Counted from the first letter of the stretch, positions 19,072 through 29,019 are shown. The stretch: 64,000 nt of DNA from Pirellulaceae bacterium (GCA_023382975.1 JAHDXO010000018.1:1-64000); one strand, 5' to 3'. Notes: generated by a model from the letters alone, not told the origin. Numbers and translations are program-made.

Positions 19072-20646
19072 TCACCACTGCTCGTCGTACTTCGTCCACA
19101 GTCGGTCGCCCAGGTTCCAGTACGCTTCGGTCACTTCCTTGCACGCTTCCAGCGTCTTGTCGGTCAGATAACGACGGCACTCTGCCGGACTGTCCTCGAA
19201 CAATTCCGCGGCGGTTGTCGCGATGTCGCCTTGAGCCGCCAAATACTTTTCCTGCAAGGGATCGCGCACACCGGCCACATCGCTCCGCATGTCGCCCCAG
19301 CGTTGAGCGGCCAGGGTAGCGGCCCGGTTGAAGGCCCACCACGCCGACCGGCGGCTGAAGCCTGTGCTGCGGCCGTCTGTCTGATAGTCCTGAGGCAAGT
19401 CCGTGATGCCGGCATACATCGGCACGTAGGTCGTCATGGCCGGGTTGCCATATCCGAACCAGACAATTCCGCCGACCGGATCGGCCAGCCAGTCCCGTGA
19501 CTGCGTCACGGTTGCGTACATGCAGTACCACCTCGCCAGCGGCCGTTCGCCTCGCCAGCCCCAGCCGCCGTTGATCCGCAGCAGCTTGTTCATGTCGTAC
19601 GGCATGAACGGATTGGCCAGCGGACTCTTGACTGTCTGGCCGTCTTCGTCCGTGACCGTCAGATCCTTGACTACGTCGAAGTCCGTACCCTCGAACGTGT
19701 CACGGAACAACTCCATGATCGTCTCGGGTGCTACTAAATTTTCCGGTTTCACCGAGAACGGGAACACGTTGCTGTTCGGGTTCAATTGCAGCGAAGGGGC
19801 GAGCAGATCGAGCACTCGCCATTCGCGCCGCGTCACAGCGAAACTGGTTCGGCTCTCGGGATCGAACGCATGATAGAAGCAGAACGGCTGGCCGCTGGCA
19901 GGATTCCAGTAGCCGCGATCTTCCGCGATCTTGACCACATTCCGCGACGCCATGTAGAAATCCGGCCGAGACAAATCGATCTCGCCGATCCGCGCCCCGT
20001 TGGCCGCCACCGATACATGATCGTCGGGAACCCGCTGCGCCACCCAGACCGCGCCCGTCTGGTCCTTGCCGGGCCCGACGATCTCCATCACCCAAACTTC
20101 CTTCGGATCGGCGATCGTCAGCGCTTCGCCCGTATCGCACCAGCCGTACTGTTCGATCAGTTGCCCTCCGATGCGGATCGCCTGCCGCGCCGTCGCTGCG
20201 CGCTCGAGCATCAACCGCGTCAGTGTCTCGCAGTCGATCAGCCCCTGGTCGCTCTCCAACTCCTTGCGGCCACCGAACGTCGACTCCCCGATGGCCAATT
20301 GCCTCTCGTTCATGGCCGCGTAGGCCGGAGCCAAGTATCCATAGGTTTCAGCAACCTGAGGGATCTTGCCGGTTGGAACCCGACCGTAGCGAGGCATTGG
20401 ACCGCTGTCGTCGTCGCTTCGTTTGGTCAGGAAGCGGTGGGAATTGGGTCGGTGGACGGCCGCTGGCACGACGACGATCTGCGACCCGGTGCGGTGGCTG
20501 TCGCACGTGTGCGACGTCATCACCGACCCATCGCGGGACGCCAAACGACCGACCAGAATCGATGTACAAGCATGTACGCGGTCCATCGGCCATATCATGA
20601 AGAGGACCGCTGCCAACACACCCGCTTTGTTCGTCACCGTGCGCAT
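19072..20646 (-). CDS. Secreted C69 family dipeptidase
   Basis: The 524-residue precursor has a signal peptide ending in RVHA, directly followed by CTSILVG. Cleavage would expose Cys27 as the N-terminal nucleophile required by this Ntn-hydrolase family. Supporting segments are SVMTSHTCDSH, GESTFGGR, IVGPGK and VSVAANGARIGEID, all characteristic of U34/C69 peptidases. The expected role is dipeptide or amide hydrolysis outside the cytoplasm. The ATG at 20646 follows GAGGATTTTC. The gene is divergent from the NhaR-like regulator, with a 260-base shared upstream region. Confidence 0.88.
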   Translation of the reverse strand: MRTVTNKAGVLAAVLFMIWPMDRVHACTSILVGRLASRDGSVMTSHTCDSHRTGSQIVVVPAAVHRPNSHRFLTKRSDDDSGPMPRYGRVPTGKIPQVAETYGYLAPAYAAMNERQLAIGESTFGGRKELESDQGLIDCETLTRLMLERAATARQAIRIGGQLIEQYGWCDTGEALTIADPKEVWVMEIVGPGKDQTGAVWVAQRVPDDHVSVAANGARIGEIDLSRPDFYMASRNVVKIAEDRGYWNPASGQPFCFYHAFDPESRTSFAVTRREWRVLDLLAPSLQLNPNSNVFPFSVKPENLVAPETIMELFRDTFEGTDFDVVKDLTVTDEDGQTVKSPLANPFMPYDMNKLLRINGGWGWRGERPLARWYCMYATVTQSRDWLADPVGGIVWFGYGNPAMTTYVPMYAGITDLPQDYQTDGRSTGFSRRSAWWAFNRAATLAAQRWGDMRSDVAGVRDPLQEKYLAAQGDIATTAAELFEDSPAECRRYLTDKTLEACKEVTEAYWNLGDRLWTKYDEQW

Positions 20647-20906
20647 GAAAATCCTCGCCTCGCGTATGCGGATCGTTTCGGGAAAAAGACGCTGCGTTCC
20701 AGCCAGCTCCAACGAAGCCTATTCTAATCGCGGGTCTTGGCAAATCGAGTGTTGGCGCAATGACGAAACGCCGCGTCCAACAAGCCGGCTGTCACCGCAC
20801 CAATGCCACTGGACATTGACAAACACAATCAATCCGTGTCTCGTATCGTTTTCATCGATGATTTTGCATGCCGACCCAACGGTTCGGTCGAGTGAGGGCG
20901 AGCGCA

Positions 20907-21812
20907 ATGGAATGGATCAATTACCATCACCTGCTGTACTTCTGGGTCGTGGCGCGCGAGGGGAGCATTGTGCGGGCCTGCGAGGAACTGCAACTGTCTC
21001 AGCCGACGATCAGCGGCCAGATCGCCAAATTCGAGAGATCGCTGAAGACCAAGCTGTTTCGCCGGGTGGGCCGAGGTTTGGAATTGACCGAAGAGGGCCG
21101 TGTACTGTTTCGGTACGCTGACGAGATTTTTACGATCGGCCGCGAAATGACCGAGGCCATGAAAGGGCGCTCGACTGGCCGCCCTATGCAGTTCTCGGTC
21201 GGCGTGGCCGATGTGTTGCCCAAGTTGGTCGTCCACCGCCTGCTCCATCCTGCCTGCAAACTGGACGATCCGGTCGAGTTAGTCTGTCACGATGGCAAGC
21301 TGGAGTCGCTACTTACCGATCTGGCGATGTTCAAGCTGGACGTGGTTCTGTCCGACACCCCAGCCAGTGGACACACTAGAGTACGGGTCTTCAATCATCT
21401 GCTCGGTTCCTGCGGAGTGTCGGTGTACGGGACATCCGAATTGGCCGAGCGATATCAGAATGGTTTTCCCCACTCGCTGGCGGATGCACCGTGGTTGTTG
21501 CCCATGATCGGCACGTCCTTGCGACGAGACTTGGAACGTTGGTTCGACTCGCTCGACATCCGTCCCAAAGTGGTCGGCGAGTTCGCCGACAGCGGCCTGA
21601 TGAAGGCGTTTGGGCAAGCCGGAACGGGGTTGTTTCCCGGCCCGATTGCCATCGACGCGGAATTGCGCCGCCAATATCAGGTCGAAGACGTCGGTCGGAT
21701 CGAAGACCTCCGCTTCCAGTGTTTCGCGATTACCGTCGAGCGGCGTTTGAAGCACCCGGCCGTTGTTGCCATCTCAAAGATCGCTCGTGGTTCGCTCTTT
21801 TCCCAAGATTAG
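20907..21812 (+). CDS. nhaR: LysR-family transcriptional regulator, NhaR type
   Basis: The 301-residue protein starts MEWINYHHLLYFWVVAREGS, the signature opening of NhaR. The helix-turn-helix follows in ACEELQLSQPTISGQIAKFE, and a LysR effector domain fills the rest, with GTGLFPGPIAID near the end. NhaR responds to Na+ or alkaline conditions and activates the Na+/H+ antiporter gene nhaA in enterobacteria. No nhaA is nearby, so the target here is unknown. ATG 20907 is chosen because it matches the family N-terminus exactly. The adjacent small RaiA-like gene in the same direction may be its target. Confidence 0.85.
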   Translation: MEWINYHHLLYFWVVAREGSIVRACEELQLSQPTISGQIAKFERSLKTKLFRRVGRGLELTEEGRVLFRYADEIFTIGREMTEAMKGRSTGRPMQFSVGVADVLPKLVVHRLLHPACKLDDPVELVCHDGKLESLLTDLAMFKLDVVLSDTPASGHTRVRVFNHLLGSCGVSVYGTSELAERYQNGFPHSLADAPWLLPMIGTSLRRDLERWFDSLDIRPKVVGEFADSGLMKAFGQAGTGLFPGPIAIDAELRRQYQVEDVGRIEDLRFQCFAITVERRLKHPAVVAISKIARGSLFSQD

Positions 21813-21941
21813 AACGACGCGGCATTACATCGAATAAAACGATTCGAAGCGTCGAAAGATTCTATTTGTCGAATTGTCAGGCGAAGCATATAACTAGCGT
21901 GGAATTCACGAACACAACCAATCCAGTTAGGAGATTTCGCC

Positions 21942-22268
21942 ATGCAAGTCCAATTCAAGGTGTCCGGCCGAGACTTGGCCCCATCGTTGCGATCGCTTGT
22001 CGAGCAGCATTTCCGCTTTGCGGTTTATCCGTACAAGTCAGCCGTCAGCACGGTCGAGATCCAGGTGGACGAAGCAATGCTCGGCGATTGGAACGCGGGC
22101 ACGCGGTGCCGAGCCGTGTTGAATCTGAGGAATGGCAGGACGCTGACGATCGAGCGTCGGGACGCCCGCGTCGAATCGGCGGTACAGCGAGTCGCCAAGC
22201 GAATCTTCCACTCGCTTCGCTGCAGCCGGGCCAAACGCAGCGCCGAACTCGCCCCATGCACTTCGTAG
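21942..22268 (+). CDS. Small RaiA/HPF-like ribosome-associated protein (putative)
   Basis: The 108-residue protein begins MQVQFKVSGRDLAPSLRSLVEQHF, which resembles the start of ribosome hibernation factors (beta strand, then helix beginning with 'S..L...V...'). VEIQVDEAML and CRAVLNLRNGRTLTIERRD fit further strands of the S30AE fold. It lacks the long C-terminal dimerisation domain of HPF. A TTAGGAGATTTCGCC ribosome site precedes the ATG. It lies 129 bases downstream of the NhaR-like gene. If the call is right it would bind 30S subunits under stress; the match is by pattern only. Confidence 0.55.
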   Translation: MQVQFKVSGRDLAPSLRSLVEQHFRFAVYPYKSAVSTVEIQVDEAMLGDWNAGTRCRAVLNLRNGRTLTIERRDARVESAVQRVAKRIFHSLRCSRAKRSAELAPCTS

Positions 22269-22296
22269 CGCGGACTACCAAGTCTTGGGCCCCGGT

Positions 22297-24360
22297 TCAG
22301 CACGCCGCCAGCAGCACATAGGCCCCCACGGCCCAGTAGAACGCGGTGAACGCGGCGAAGGCCCCGCCGAAAACGGACAGCAGGGAACTGGAACCGGACA
22401 GCTTCCAAGCAACGGGAATCGTGACGGGCCACGAGGGGATGAACCCCAGCAAAAAGACCCAGCCGATGGCCAGATCTAGGCGTCGGCAGAAGTGGAAATA
22501 AATCAGACAAGTGGCGAAAAAGGCGAGTGTCGCGAGACTGACGCCCCACGGTACGGCGTCGCGATCGGTTCGCCGCCGAGTCTGCATGACCGCGGCCAGC
22601 ACTGCATGGTGTCCGACGAACAGACACAGCGGCCACGTGAGGATGAACGATTCGGCCAACGCATTGCCCAGCGGCGTCAACACGATCCCCGCTAGGAACA
22701 ATGCGGTCCAAAATACTGCCTGACTAGCCGCTCGCAAGTCTCGACCCATCCAGGTACCCACCCCCCGAACCGCAGCCGCCAGGAGCAGGGCGGGAATCAT
22801 CGCACCGAGGACGATGACGAAGTACCACCGCACCAATTCGTCGCGCGTCGGAAAGTCGGCCGGGTAGGGCCGCTCGCCGCCGACGAGCCAGCGATCGTCG
22901 AACGCTTTGGCGAATTGGATTTCGCCCGCGGGCCGCGCGCGAGCGGCTTGGTCGGCGGCCAGTCCCTGCGGATCGCCCAGATAGACGCAAGCCGCACGCG
23001 TGGGACTGCGCAGATACAGGCGACCACGGTGCAATGCCGGAGCCGTCCAGCAGATCTCGCCTTCGAAAATCCGCGTTCGCGCCAGTTCGTGATAGCCCTC
23101 CGCCGCTGGACGGGCCAGGAGCAATTCGCCTCGGTCATTGAACAGGATTAATTTGCCGTCCGCATGGATCACGCTGGCATGGCCGACGTGATCGGTCGAC
23201 CAGAGCACGTCACCCGAGGCGAGATCGAGGCACCGGAATTCGCCACGCGAGGGCCGTCTCGCTTTGGACTGTGGCTCGCGCAGATCGAATCCGTAGACCA
23301 GCCCGTCGATCAAGATGCTGGATGCAACATCGTTCGACATTTGCGCGATCGTCCGGATGCGCTGGACGGTCACCGATTCCGCGCCCCGAAGTTCGAATAC
23401 GTCGGCACCGCCTCGGAACGGATGCGCGACCATCAAATACGGCTCCTGGTACAGCGGCATGGCCGCTCGCTCGTCGTAGCCGCCCGAAAAACGATGTTGC
23501 CAGAGCCACCGCCCTGCTTCGGGCTCCAGCAGCGCCAGGGAATTCTGCAGGAACATCACGAGCAACCGTTGTCCGCGAAAGGTGATCGGCTTGGCGCAAC
23601 AGTAGCTGGCCGCTTCGTCGCCACTGGCCCACACCGTGGTGCCGTCCTGCGCGTTCAACGCGACGACACTGCTGCCGGCGCCGCCGACGGGCAGAATGAC
23701 CTTGCCGTCCACGATCGTCGGCGAAGCCGCATAGCCAAAATCGGTTCCGCGTCCGCCAAAGTCTTGGTTTACGTTCCGCGACCAGAGCAGTCTTCCATCG
23801 AGAGCGTCCACACAGCCGACCAAGCCGTCGGGTGCCGCGAAGTAGACTCGCCCGTCGTGCCAAGTCGGCGTGGCACGAGGGCCCGGATACATTCCGGCGG
23901 CATCGTAGGGCCAGCCGTAGCGGTACTCCCAGATCGGCTCGCCACGGTCGGCGTCCAAGCAGAGCACCGACTGGCCGTACAGTGTCTGACGCTGCGTGTA
24001 GACGCGCCGACCGATGGCGGTGAAACCGGAATATCCGATGCCGACATCGCGGGTCCACAGCACGGGCGGACCTTCCGCAGGCCAACGATCGGCCAAGTCC
24101 TCGGCGTCGGTGGTCGAATCGTGATAGGGGCCGCGCAAATGCGGCCATCCAGGCCCGTGATCAACCTCGTCGCCGGTATCGCCACCACCGCCAACCGCAG
24201 ACCGTGTGCCCGTCGATTCGGGCACCACCCACCGCAGTTCCCCCAGTAACAACAGAGCCAGGAACGTCAAGCCGCCCAGCACCAACAGGCGCGGTCCCGC
24301 GATTCGGAGCACCTTGCCCAGCAGCAACCCAATGCGATTCCCCGCCCGTTGTCGCGTCAT
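22297..24360 (-). CDS. Membrane protein with PQQ-like beta-propeller and C-terminal transmembrane helices
   Basis: The 687-residue protein has an N-terminal membrane anchor (LLVLGGLTFLALLLLGEL), then a seven- or eight-bladed PQQ-like propeller: HLRGPYHDSTTDAEDLADRW, RVYTQRQTLYGQSVLCLDA, GRVYFAAPDGLVGCVDALDG and later blades to about residue 470. About five transmembrane helices then fill the C-terminal third, ending in AVGAYVLLAAC. Planctomycetes have many PQQ-like proteins with no PQQ-dependent activity; the blade pattern here lacks obvious dehydrogenase residues. Its role is unknown, with sensing or scaffolding possible. It is the first of four leftward genes (25582-28780 upstream) coding for exported or membrane proteins. 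Confidence 0.75.
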   Translation of the reverse strand: MTRQRAGNRIGLLLGKVLRIAGPRLLVLGGLTFLALLLLGELRWVVPESTGTRSAVGGGGDTGDEVDHGPGWPHLRGPYHDSTTDAEDLADRWPAEGPPVLWTRDVGIGYSGFTAIGRRVYTQRQTLYGQSVLCLDADRGEPIWEYRYGWPYDAAGMYPGPRATPTWHDGRVYFAAPDGLVGCVDALDGRLLWSRNVNQDFGGRGTDFGYAASPTIVDGKVILPVGGAGSSVVALNAQDGTTVWASGDEAASYCCAKPITFRGQRLLVMFLQNSLALLEPEAGRWLWQHRFSGGYDERAAMPLYQEPYLMVAHPFRGGADVFELRGAESVTVQRIRTIAQMSNDVASSILIDGLVYGFDLREPQSKARRPSRGEFRCLDLASGDVLWSTDHVGHASVIHADGKLILFNDRGELLLARPAAEGYHELARTRIFEGEICWTAPALHRGRLYLRSPTRAACVYLGDPQGLAADQAARARPAGEIQFAKAFDDRWLVGGERPYPADFPTRDELVRWYFVIVLGAMIPALLLAAAVRGVGTWMGRDLRAASQAVFWTALFLAGIVLTPLGNALAESFILTWPLCLFVGHHAVLAAVMQTRRRTDRDAVPWGVSLATLAFFATCLIYFHFCRRLDLAIGWVFLLGFIPSWPVTIPVAWKLSGSSSLLSVFGGAFAAFTAFYWAVGAYVLLAAC

Positions 24361-24445
24361 TGGACCGGTCCCCACCCGGTGTTTCCAGGGTGCTTCAGCG
24401 ATGCGCCCGACAGCAGTTCCGCAGGCCGGGCGTTCGGACCGGTAT

Positions 24446-25522
24446 CTACCGGCCCAGCACCGTGAACATGACATGCCAACCGCTGCCACCGCTCAACGCA
24501 TCGCCCGTTTTTTCCGAGGCGTCCAGCGGTCCGACTTCTCCGGCGCAGTAGCAACCGAACAGCGGCAGGTCCGCGCCCAGGGATTGGCGGATGGCCGCCA
24601 GTTCATCCTCGGGCCGCTGGAGCTTGCCGCGCCGACCGGCGCAGTTGAATGCCAGGACGCCCAGCGGTTTGCCCGGCGAATCGTTCATGGCCTGTTTCGC
24701 GCCGTCCTTGGCCGTCGCGATCACTTGGTCGTTGTCCATCGCCTTGCGGCCCGACAAGGCCACTTGAAAATCGCCCGACAGCATCAAGGCCACCGCGCTA
24801 TCGGCATGCGCGATGCCCTGGAAATAGACGAACGTCTGACCTGCGTTCTTGTTCGCACTCCCGCCCGTCACCGGAAAGTCGCCGCCGACCACTTGCTGGA
24901 CTCCTTCGACCAAGTGCTGGTTCTTCGGCGAGTGGGCATCGGCCAGCAGAACGAGCAGACGATCGTGTCCCGTCCGGCGCAGCTTGCCCGCCAGATTCTT
25001 TCCGGCGGCATTCAAACGCTCCTTGATCAATCCTTCGTTCTCCTCGAACGTCAGTTTCGAAACGCCCATCTCGGTCACCAAAGCCGCCGCAACTGATACG
25101 CCGTCGCCGGCGATGCCCAACAGACAGACCGAGTCGAATCCGGCCGTGCCCTGCTGCGTGAACGAACCATAGGTCGAGCTGCCGAATACCCGTTCCTTCG
25201 GAATGACAGAGCAGACGCCTCTCAGCAATTCCTCTTTCAGTTCCCGATCTTCAAAGCACTCGGAGACCAATACCGCCTTGAGCGGCGCGTCGCCGATCGC
25301 CGCCATCAACTGCCGGGCCGCCGCGGCGCCCGCCGTCATCGGCTGCTCGTCTTCGTCCTCGACCAGCACGGTGCGCAGGATGACTCTGCCCCCCGGTCCT
25401 TCGGCTGCCGGAGTCTGCCAGACATCCTCCGCTCGCCCCGACTCGGCCAGATAGCCCATCAAACCGATGGCCATGACCGCCATCCGTCCCCAAATCAACA
25501 TGTGTCCAGCGCAGCGTGTCAT
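24446..25522 (-). CDS. Exported FIST-domain protein
   Basis: The 358-residue protein has both FIST halves: the N-terminal part with AVLVSECFED, ERVFGSSTYGSF and VCLLGIAGDGVSVAAAL, and the FIST_C part with PLFGCYCAGEVGPLD near the end. FIST domains occur in sensory proteins and are proposed to bind small ligands. A hydrophobic N-terminus (MLIWGRMAVMAIGLMGYLAESGRAED) looks like a signal peptide, which is unusual because FIST domains are generally cytoplasmic. The ATG at 25522 has GAGGAG ten bases upstream; the next in-frame ATG (25501) would give a more standard signal peptide. The neighbours in the same direction are a CBM9-like protein and the PQQ-like protein. Confidence 0.75.
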   Translation of the reverse strand: MTRCAGHMLIWGRMAVMAIGLMGYLAESGRAEDVWQTPAAEGPGGRVILRTVLVEDEDEQPMTAGAAAARQLMAAIGDAPLKAVLVSECFEDRELKEELLRGVCSVIPKERVFGSSTYGSFTQQGTAGFDSVCLLGIAGDGVSVAAALVTEMGVSKLTFEENEGLIKERLNAAGKNLAGKLRRTGHDRLLVLLADAHSPKNQHLVEGVQQVVGGDFPVTGGSANKNAGQTFVYFQGIAHADSAVALMLSGDFQVALSGRKAMDNDQVIATAKDGAKQAMNDSPGKPLGVLAFNCAGRRGKLQRPEDELAAIRQSLGADLPLFGCYCAGEVGPLDASEKTGDALSGGSGWHVMFTVLGR

Positions 25523-25581
25523 CGCGATGATTCTCCTCAGTTCGTGGATCGAATGCCTGCTTGAGGCAAGAAAAAGACCGT

Positions 25582-26643
25582 TCAATACTTCGATGTGCAG
25601 AGTCCCCAGCGGACCTTGTTTCCCAGCGGCGGGACGTCGCCCCAGCGGGCTCCGGGCCAGTCACTCCAGTCGCGGCGGTCGTCGGCCGTGGGCCAGAGTC
25701 CCGCCTCGCGTGCCAGTTCGCGGAGTCCCGTTCCGTCCGGATCGTGGACCAGGACCGAGAAATGGAATTCCCGGCCCTCGCTCGGCTGCAACCGGCCGCC
25801 CATCAGTCGAAACGGCACGGAACACTCGTAGTACGTCACATTGTCCAGTCGCAGTACCGCCACTTCGGCGTCCTCGCAAACCAGCGCCGCCAGCGGGCGC
25901 AATTGGGCTGTTTCGACGCGAGTTGTTTCATAAGTCGCCAACTGGAAACACTTCGCCCGACCATCGGGCATGGCCACCAGCAGAAACTCGAAACGTCCTG
26001 CCGACTTGGGATCGCTCGGATCCTCGGGCGAAGGCAGTGGCGATATGGCGAATTGCACCGCATCGCATGACGTCTCGCCGTCCATCGGGGTCAAACGCTC
26101 TTCCTCCACAGCGACCAGCAAGCTGAACTGACGGCGGTTCCAGTAGGTGCTGATCGTGGTGCCTTGATCGCCAGTCCGAAACGCGATCGGAATCGCGTCC
26201 TTCCACTCGTCGGCCTGGCCATCGACACTGGCTTTGAAGTACGGGGCACTCGCCACAAACGTCTCTTGGCGATGCACGATCAACTGGTCGTCACGGCGAG
26301 CCAGAATCTCGAACGGGTAGCGGTTGGCCTCGACATTGCGGGCCCGCGAGATACTGAACGCCGGCCGTCGCGTCTCGCCCGCGGCCATCGCCACCGTCCG
26401 CTGCGCGGGCGACAACTGCCACGGCTCGGGCGCTTGCAGCGAGATCTCACCCTTCCACGGTTCCGCCGTCGTGTTCTGCACCACGACCATCGCCAACGGT
26501 CCCGTCGCCGGCGGCACCGTCAGCGTCTCGATGCGCATCCTGATGCCTTCATAGCCCGAGACCGCTGGGACGCACGAGCCAATGAAGGCCAAGCTCCAAA
26601 GCACTCGAACACGAATCGTCCGTGGCACGCGACACAGGATCAT
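25582..26643 (-). CDS. Secreted protein with NEW3-like and CBM9-like domains
   Basis: The 353-residue protein carries a signal peptide (VLWSLAFIGSCVPAVSG), a beta-sandwich of about 80 residues resembling an NPCBM-associated NEW3 domain (LAMVVVQNTTAEPWKGEIS...), and a CBM9-like domain starting at ASVDGQADEWKDAIPIAF and containing CDAVQFAISPLP. CBM9-like domains bind sugars, and some planctomycete versions stand alone. A strong GGGGAGGG site precedes ATG 26643. It lies 67 bases downstream of the 689-residue gene in the same direction, so the two may be an operon handling a carbohydrate substrate. No catalytic motif is visible. Confidence 0.65.
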   Translation of the reverse strand: MILCRVPRTIRVRVLWSLAFIGSCVPAVSGYEGIRMRIETLTVPPATGPLAMVVVQNTTAEPWKGEISLQAPEPWQLSPAQRTVAMAAGETRRPAFSISRARNVEANRYPFEILARRDDQLIVHRQETFVASAPYFKASVDGQADEWKDAIPIAFRTGDQGTTISTYWNRRQFSLLVAVEEERLTPMDGETSCDAVQFAISPLPSPEDPSDPKSAGRFEFLLVAMPDGRAKCFQLATYETTRVETAQLRPLAALVCEDAEVAVLRLDNVTYYECSVPFRLMGGRLQPSEGREFHFSVLVHDPDGTGLRELAREAGLWPTADDRRDWSDWPGARWGDVPPLGNKVRWGLCTSKY

Positions 26644-26710
26644 GCTGCAGCCCTCCCCGGGATAGTTCGCAAACGTTGCCTCGCAGTATACCGCGGTCAA
26701 CACCCGAACA

Positions 26711-28780
26711 CTAGTCGCGCGTCAACGTCAGCCGACAGGTCGTCCGGGGCGGCAAGTGGAAAGTCAATTGGGTCCGCGGCGCGGAGACCACGAGATTGGC
26801 TTCGTGGAGCGTGTGGTCGTCCGCCAGAAGCTGGAAGCGATACGGCCCGGGTTCGAGCAGGTACAGCTCCGCGCCCATCGAACGCGGGGCCGATCCGAAA
26901 TGGAACAATTCAGCGGCGAACCGTCGCGGGCCGGTGTCCGTCACCAACGCGGCGATTTCTCGTGGAGGAGTCAACCAGCGAACGGCGTTCAGCGGGAAAC
27001 TGCCGACTCCGGCAGGATCGCCCGTCACGGTCGAATACAGCAGCCCCGGATCGGGCGAACGCACCGGGAATTTGGGCTCGGCCAGCCGCACGTTGCCCTG
27101 AAACACCGCCGGGAATCGCAACACCCGGTCCGTGTAGCGAACTTCGCTGGTATAACGTTCAAAGTTGAACGAAAACGCCGTCGCCGCGTCGGTCAGGGCC
27201 GCTTCCAACGGTCCGCGGTCGCCCGTCAGCCGGAAGTGCAACACGGGGGCCCCGTCGCCGCGCAGCAACCGGTCAAACGATTCATCGCCAGTCAGCATTC
27301 GATACTTCGACAATGTCCCTCGCAGGAAACCCATCTGTCCGGCGCACCACGCTTCGCTGCCCGGCGTCGCGTCTTCGCCAGCCGATTTGCCGGTGTGCTT
27401 CAAAGCGATGTGGGCCATCGATCGGATGGGTTCCAGGTATTTCTCGTCTCGCGTCAGATAATACGTCAGCAGCAGGGCATCGGTCAGCCCGCCCATCGCG
27501 CTGGGCCATTGGTACAACGTAGGTTCGCCGTGGTTCCGCGGATCCCACCAATCGGGCGACATTCCGCCGATGCGTCCTTCCGGCCAATGGATTGCTGCGG
27601 GCAAGACGCCCGCGGGCTTGCCGTTCTCGTTCCGCGCCGCGGCATCGACCCAGGTGTCCATCCAGTCGGCAAGCAGCCTTCCAAGTTTGGCGTCGCCGGT
27701 GCGCAGCCAAAGCAGGAATACCGGCTGGAGCGTGCGGACGTGGTACGGCGTATCGCAGGCTCGCTGGGGATCGCCATGGACGCGGTCGACATTGAAGTAC
27801 GTGCTCTTGAATTGCAGAAAGCCGCGTTGGTTGCGGCCGGTCCAGAGTGTTTCCGCCAATTCGGCCAACCGCAACGCCCGACTGGACGGCGCTGGTACGG
27901 AGGCAGCCGCCTCGAATCCAGCGGACTCCAAATGCATGAGCGGCAAGATCGCGTCAGTCGAATCTTCGGCGCTATGTTCCACATCGGTCATGCCGCTCAT
28001 GTATCCGCCAGCCATGTGAGGTTGACTCAACAACGCCTCGGAGAACCGCGTTTGACCTTGGCGGATCTTCGGGTCGTCGAACCCCACCAGAACCGGCACC
28101 CACCAGCGCCACATCTCGCAATCGTCGCCCCAGCCGCCGCCGAACGCGCCGCCGGGCTGTTGCCGGTTGTCCAGCCACCAATGGACGATGTCGGCGATCC
28201 CTTCGATTCCGATCCGCTGTTGGACCGCCCACGGCGGCGCCGACGGCACGGCTTCCCACGGCCGAGTCCAGGGAAGGCCCTCGCCCAGATACATCCGAGC
28301 GATCCGGTTTTCGGGGAACGCCTGGTGAGCTTTCTCGAAAAATCCGCGGGCGGCCGCGAACCATTCCTGTCGCCGGTCGGGATAGCTCCACAAATTGCCG
28401 TTCTGCAGGACGAGTGTCAGCACGGCGCGTCCGCGGTACAGATAGGTCAAGGGATGAAGCGGCGAGGATTCGGCGATTCCGAAGTCGATGTCGCGGCGTT
28501 TGGCAACCTCCGAGCTGTAGAAATGGAGGTTCTTTCCCTCGACCCACTTCTCGACGAACGCGATCAATCGGTCGGCGTCGGTCGCCAGCGCCGGATCAAG
28601 TTCGGGTAGGGCGCGGATTCGATGGAGCAAGGCGAGTCGGTCCGCGTCGCTGTCGGCGTTGCCGGCTTGCTGGACGAGTGTCTCCACCGCGGACAGGTCT
28701 CGTGCCGGCGCGGCGCTCCGTGCGAGGCTCGCCGCCGCGACGAGCAAAAAGGAACTCAAGACAAAGATCGCCTTCTTCAT
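26711..28780 (-). CDS. Secreted protein of unknown function, probably an alpha/alpha-barrel
   Basis: I do not recognise a named family. The 689-residue protein begins MKKAIFVLSSFLLVAAASLARSA, a clear signal peptide. Much of it is helical and Trp-rich with motifs such as GGAFGGGWGDDCEMWRWW, YHVRTLQPVFLLWLR and WPSAMGGLTDALLLTYYLTR, a texture seen in (alpha/alpha)6-toroid glycoside hydrolases and lyases. The last 130 residues are beta-rich and end in THLPPRTTCRL-like sequence. A role in glycan breakdown is plausible from fold texture and from the CBM9-like neighbour, but no catalytic residue can be assigned. The ATG at 28780 has GGGAGG upstream. Confidence 0.55.
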   Translation of the reverse strand: MKKAIFVLSSFLLVAAASLARSAAPARDLSAVETLVQQAGNADSDADRLALLHRIRALPELDPALATDADRLIAFVEKWVEGKNLHFYSSEVAKRRDIDFGIAESSPLHPLTYLYRGRAVLTLVLQNGNLWSYPDRRQEWFAAARGFFEKAHQAFPENRIARMYLGEGLPWTRPWEAVPSAPPWAVQQRIGIEGIADIVHWWLDNRQQPGGAFGGGWGDDCEMWRWWVPVLVGFDDPKIRQGQTRFSEALLSQPHMAGGYMSGMTDVEHSAEDSTDAILPLMHLESAGFEAAASVPAPSSRALRLAELAETLWTGRNQRGFLQFKSTYFNVDRVHGDPQRACDTPYHVRTLQPVFLLWLRTGDAKLGRLLADWMDTWVDAAARNENGKPAGVLPAAIHWPEGRIGGMSPDWWDPRNHGEPTLYQWPSAMGGLTDALLLTYYLTRDEKYLEPIRSMAHIALKHTGKSAGEDATPGSEAWCAGQMGFLRGTLSKYRMLTGDESFDRLLRGDGAPVLHFRLTGDRGPLEAALTDAATAFSFNFERYTSEVRYTDRVLRFPAVFQGNVRLAEPKFPVRSPDPGLLYSTVTGDPAGVGSFPLNAVRWLTPPREIAALVTDTGPRRFAAELFHFGSAPRSMGAELYLLEPGPYRFQLLADDHTLHEANLVVSAPRTQLTFHLPPRTTCRLTLTRD

Positions 28781-29019
28781 GGTCGCTTCCTCCCGTTTCG
28801 CCAGTGGATGTTGCCGGTTCGGCTCAGCCGCCTGCTTCTGCCAAAGTCTGAGCATGTATGATGCGCGCAACTGCGTTGGACAGCAAGCCGAAGGCGACTG
28901 CGCGGCTTTCTCGCGAGACGCAGCTTGTTCGAATCCTAGCCGCTCGCTGGCGAGATCGTTAGACTGGTGTTCAACTGAACCGTGTTTCCATCCGGCGACT
29001 TTCCAACGGGAACCCTGCG

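Noticed and set aside
26756-28609. 617-codon open frame on the plus strand
   Set aside because: It is antisense to the 689-residue secreted protein, whose signal peptide and ribosome site support the minus strand.
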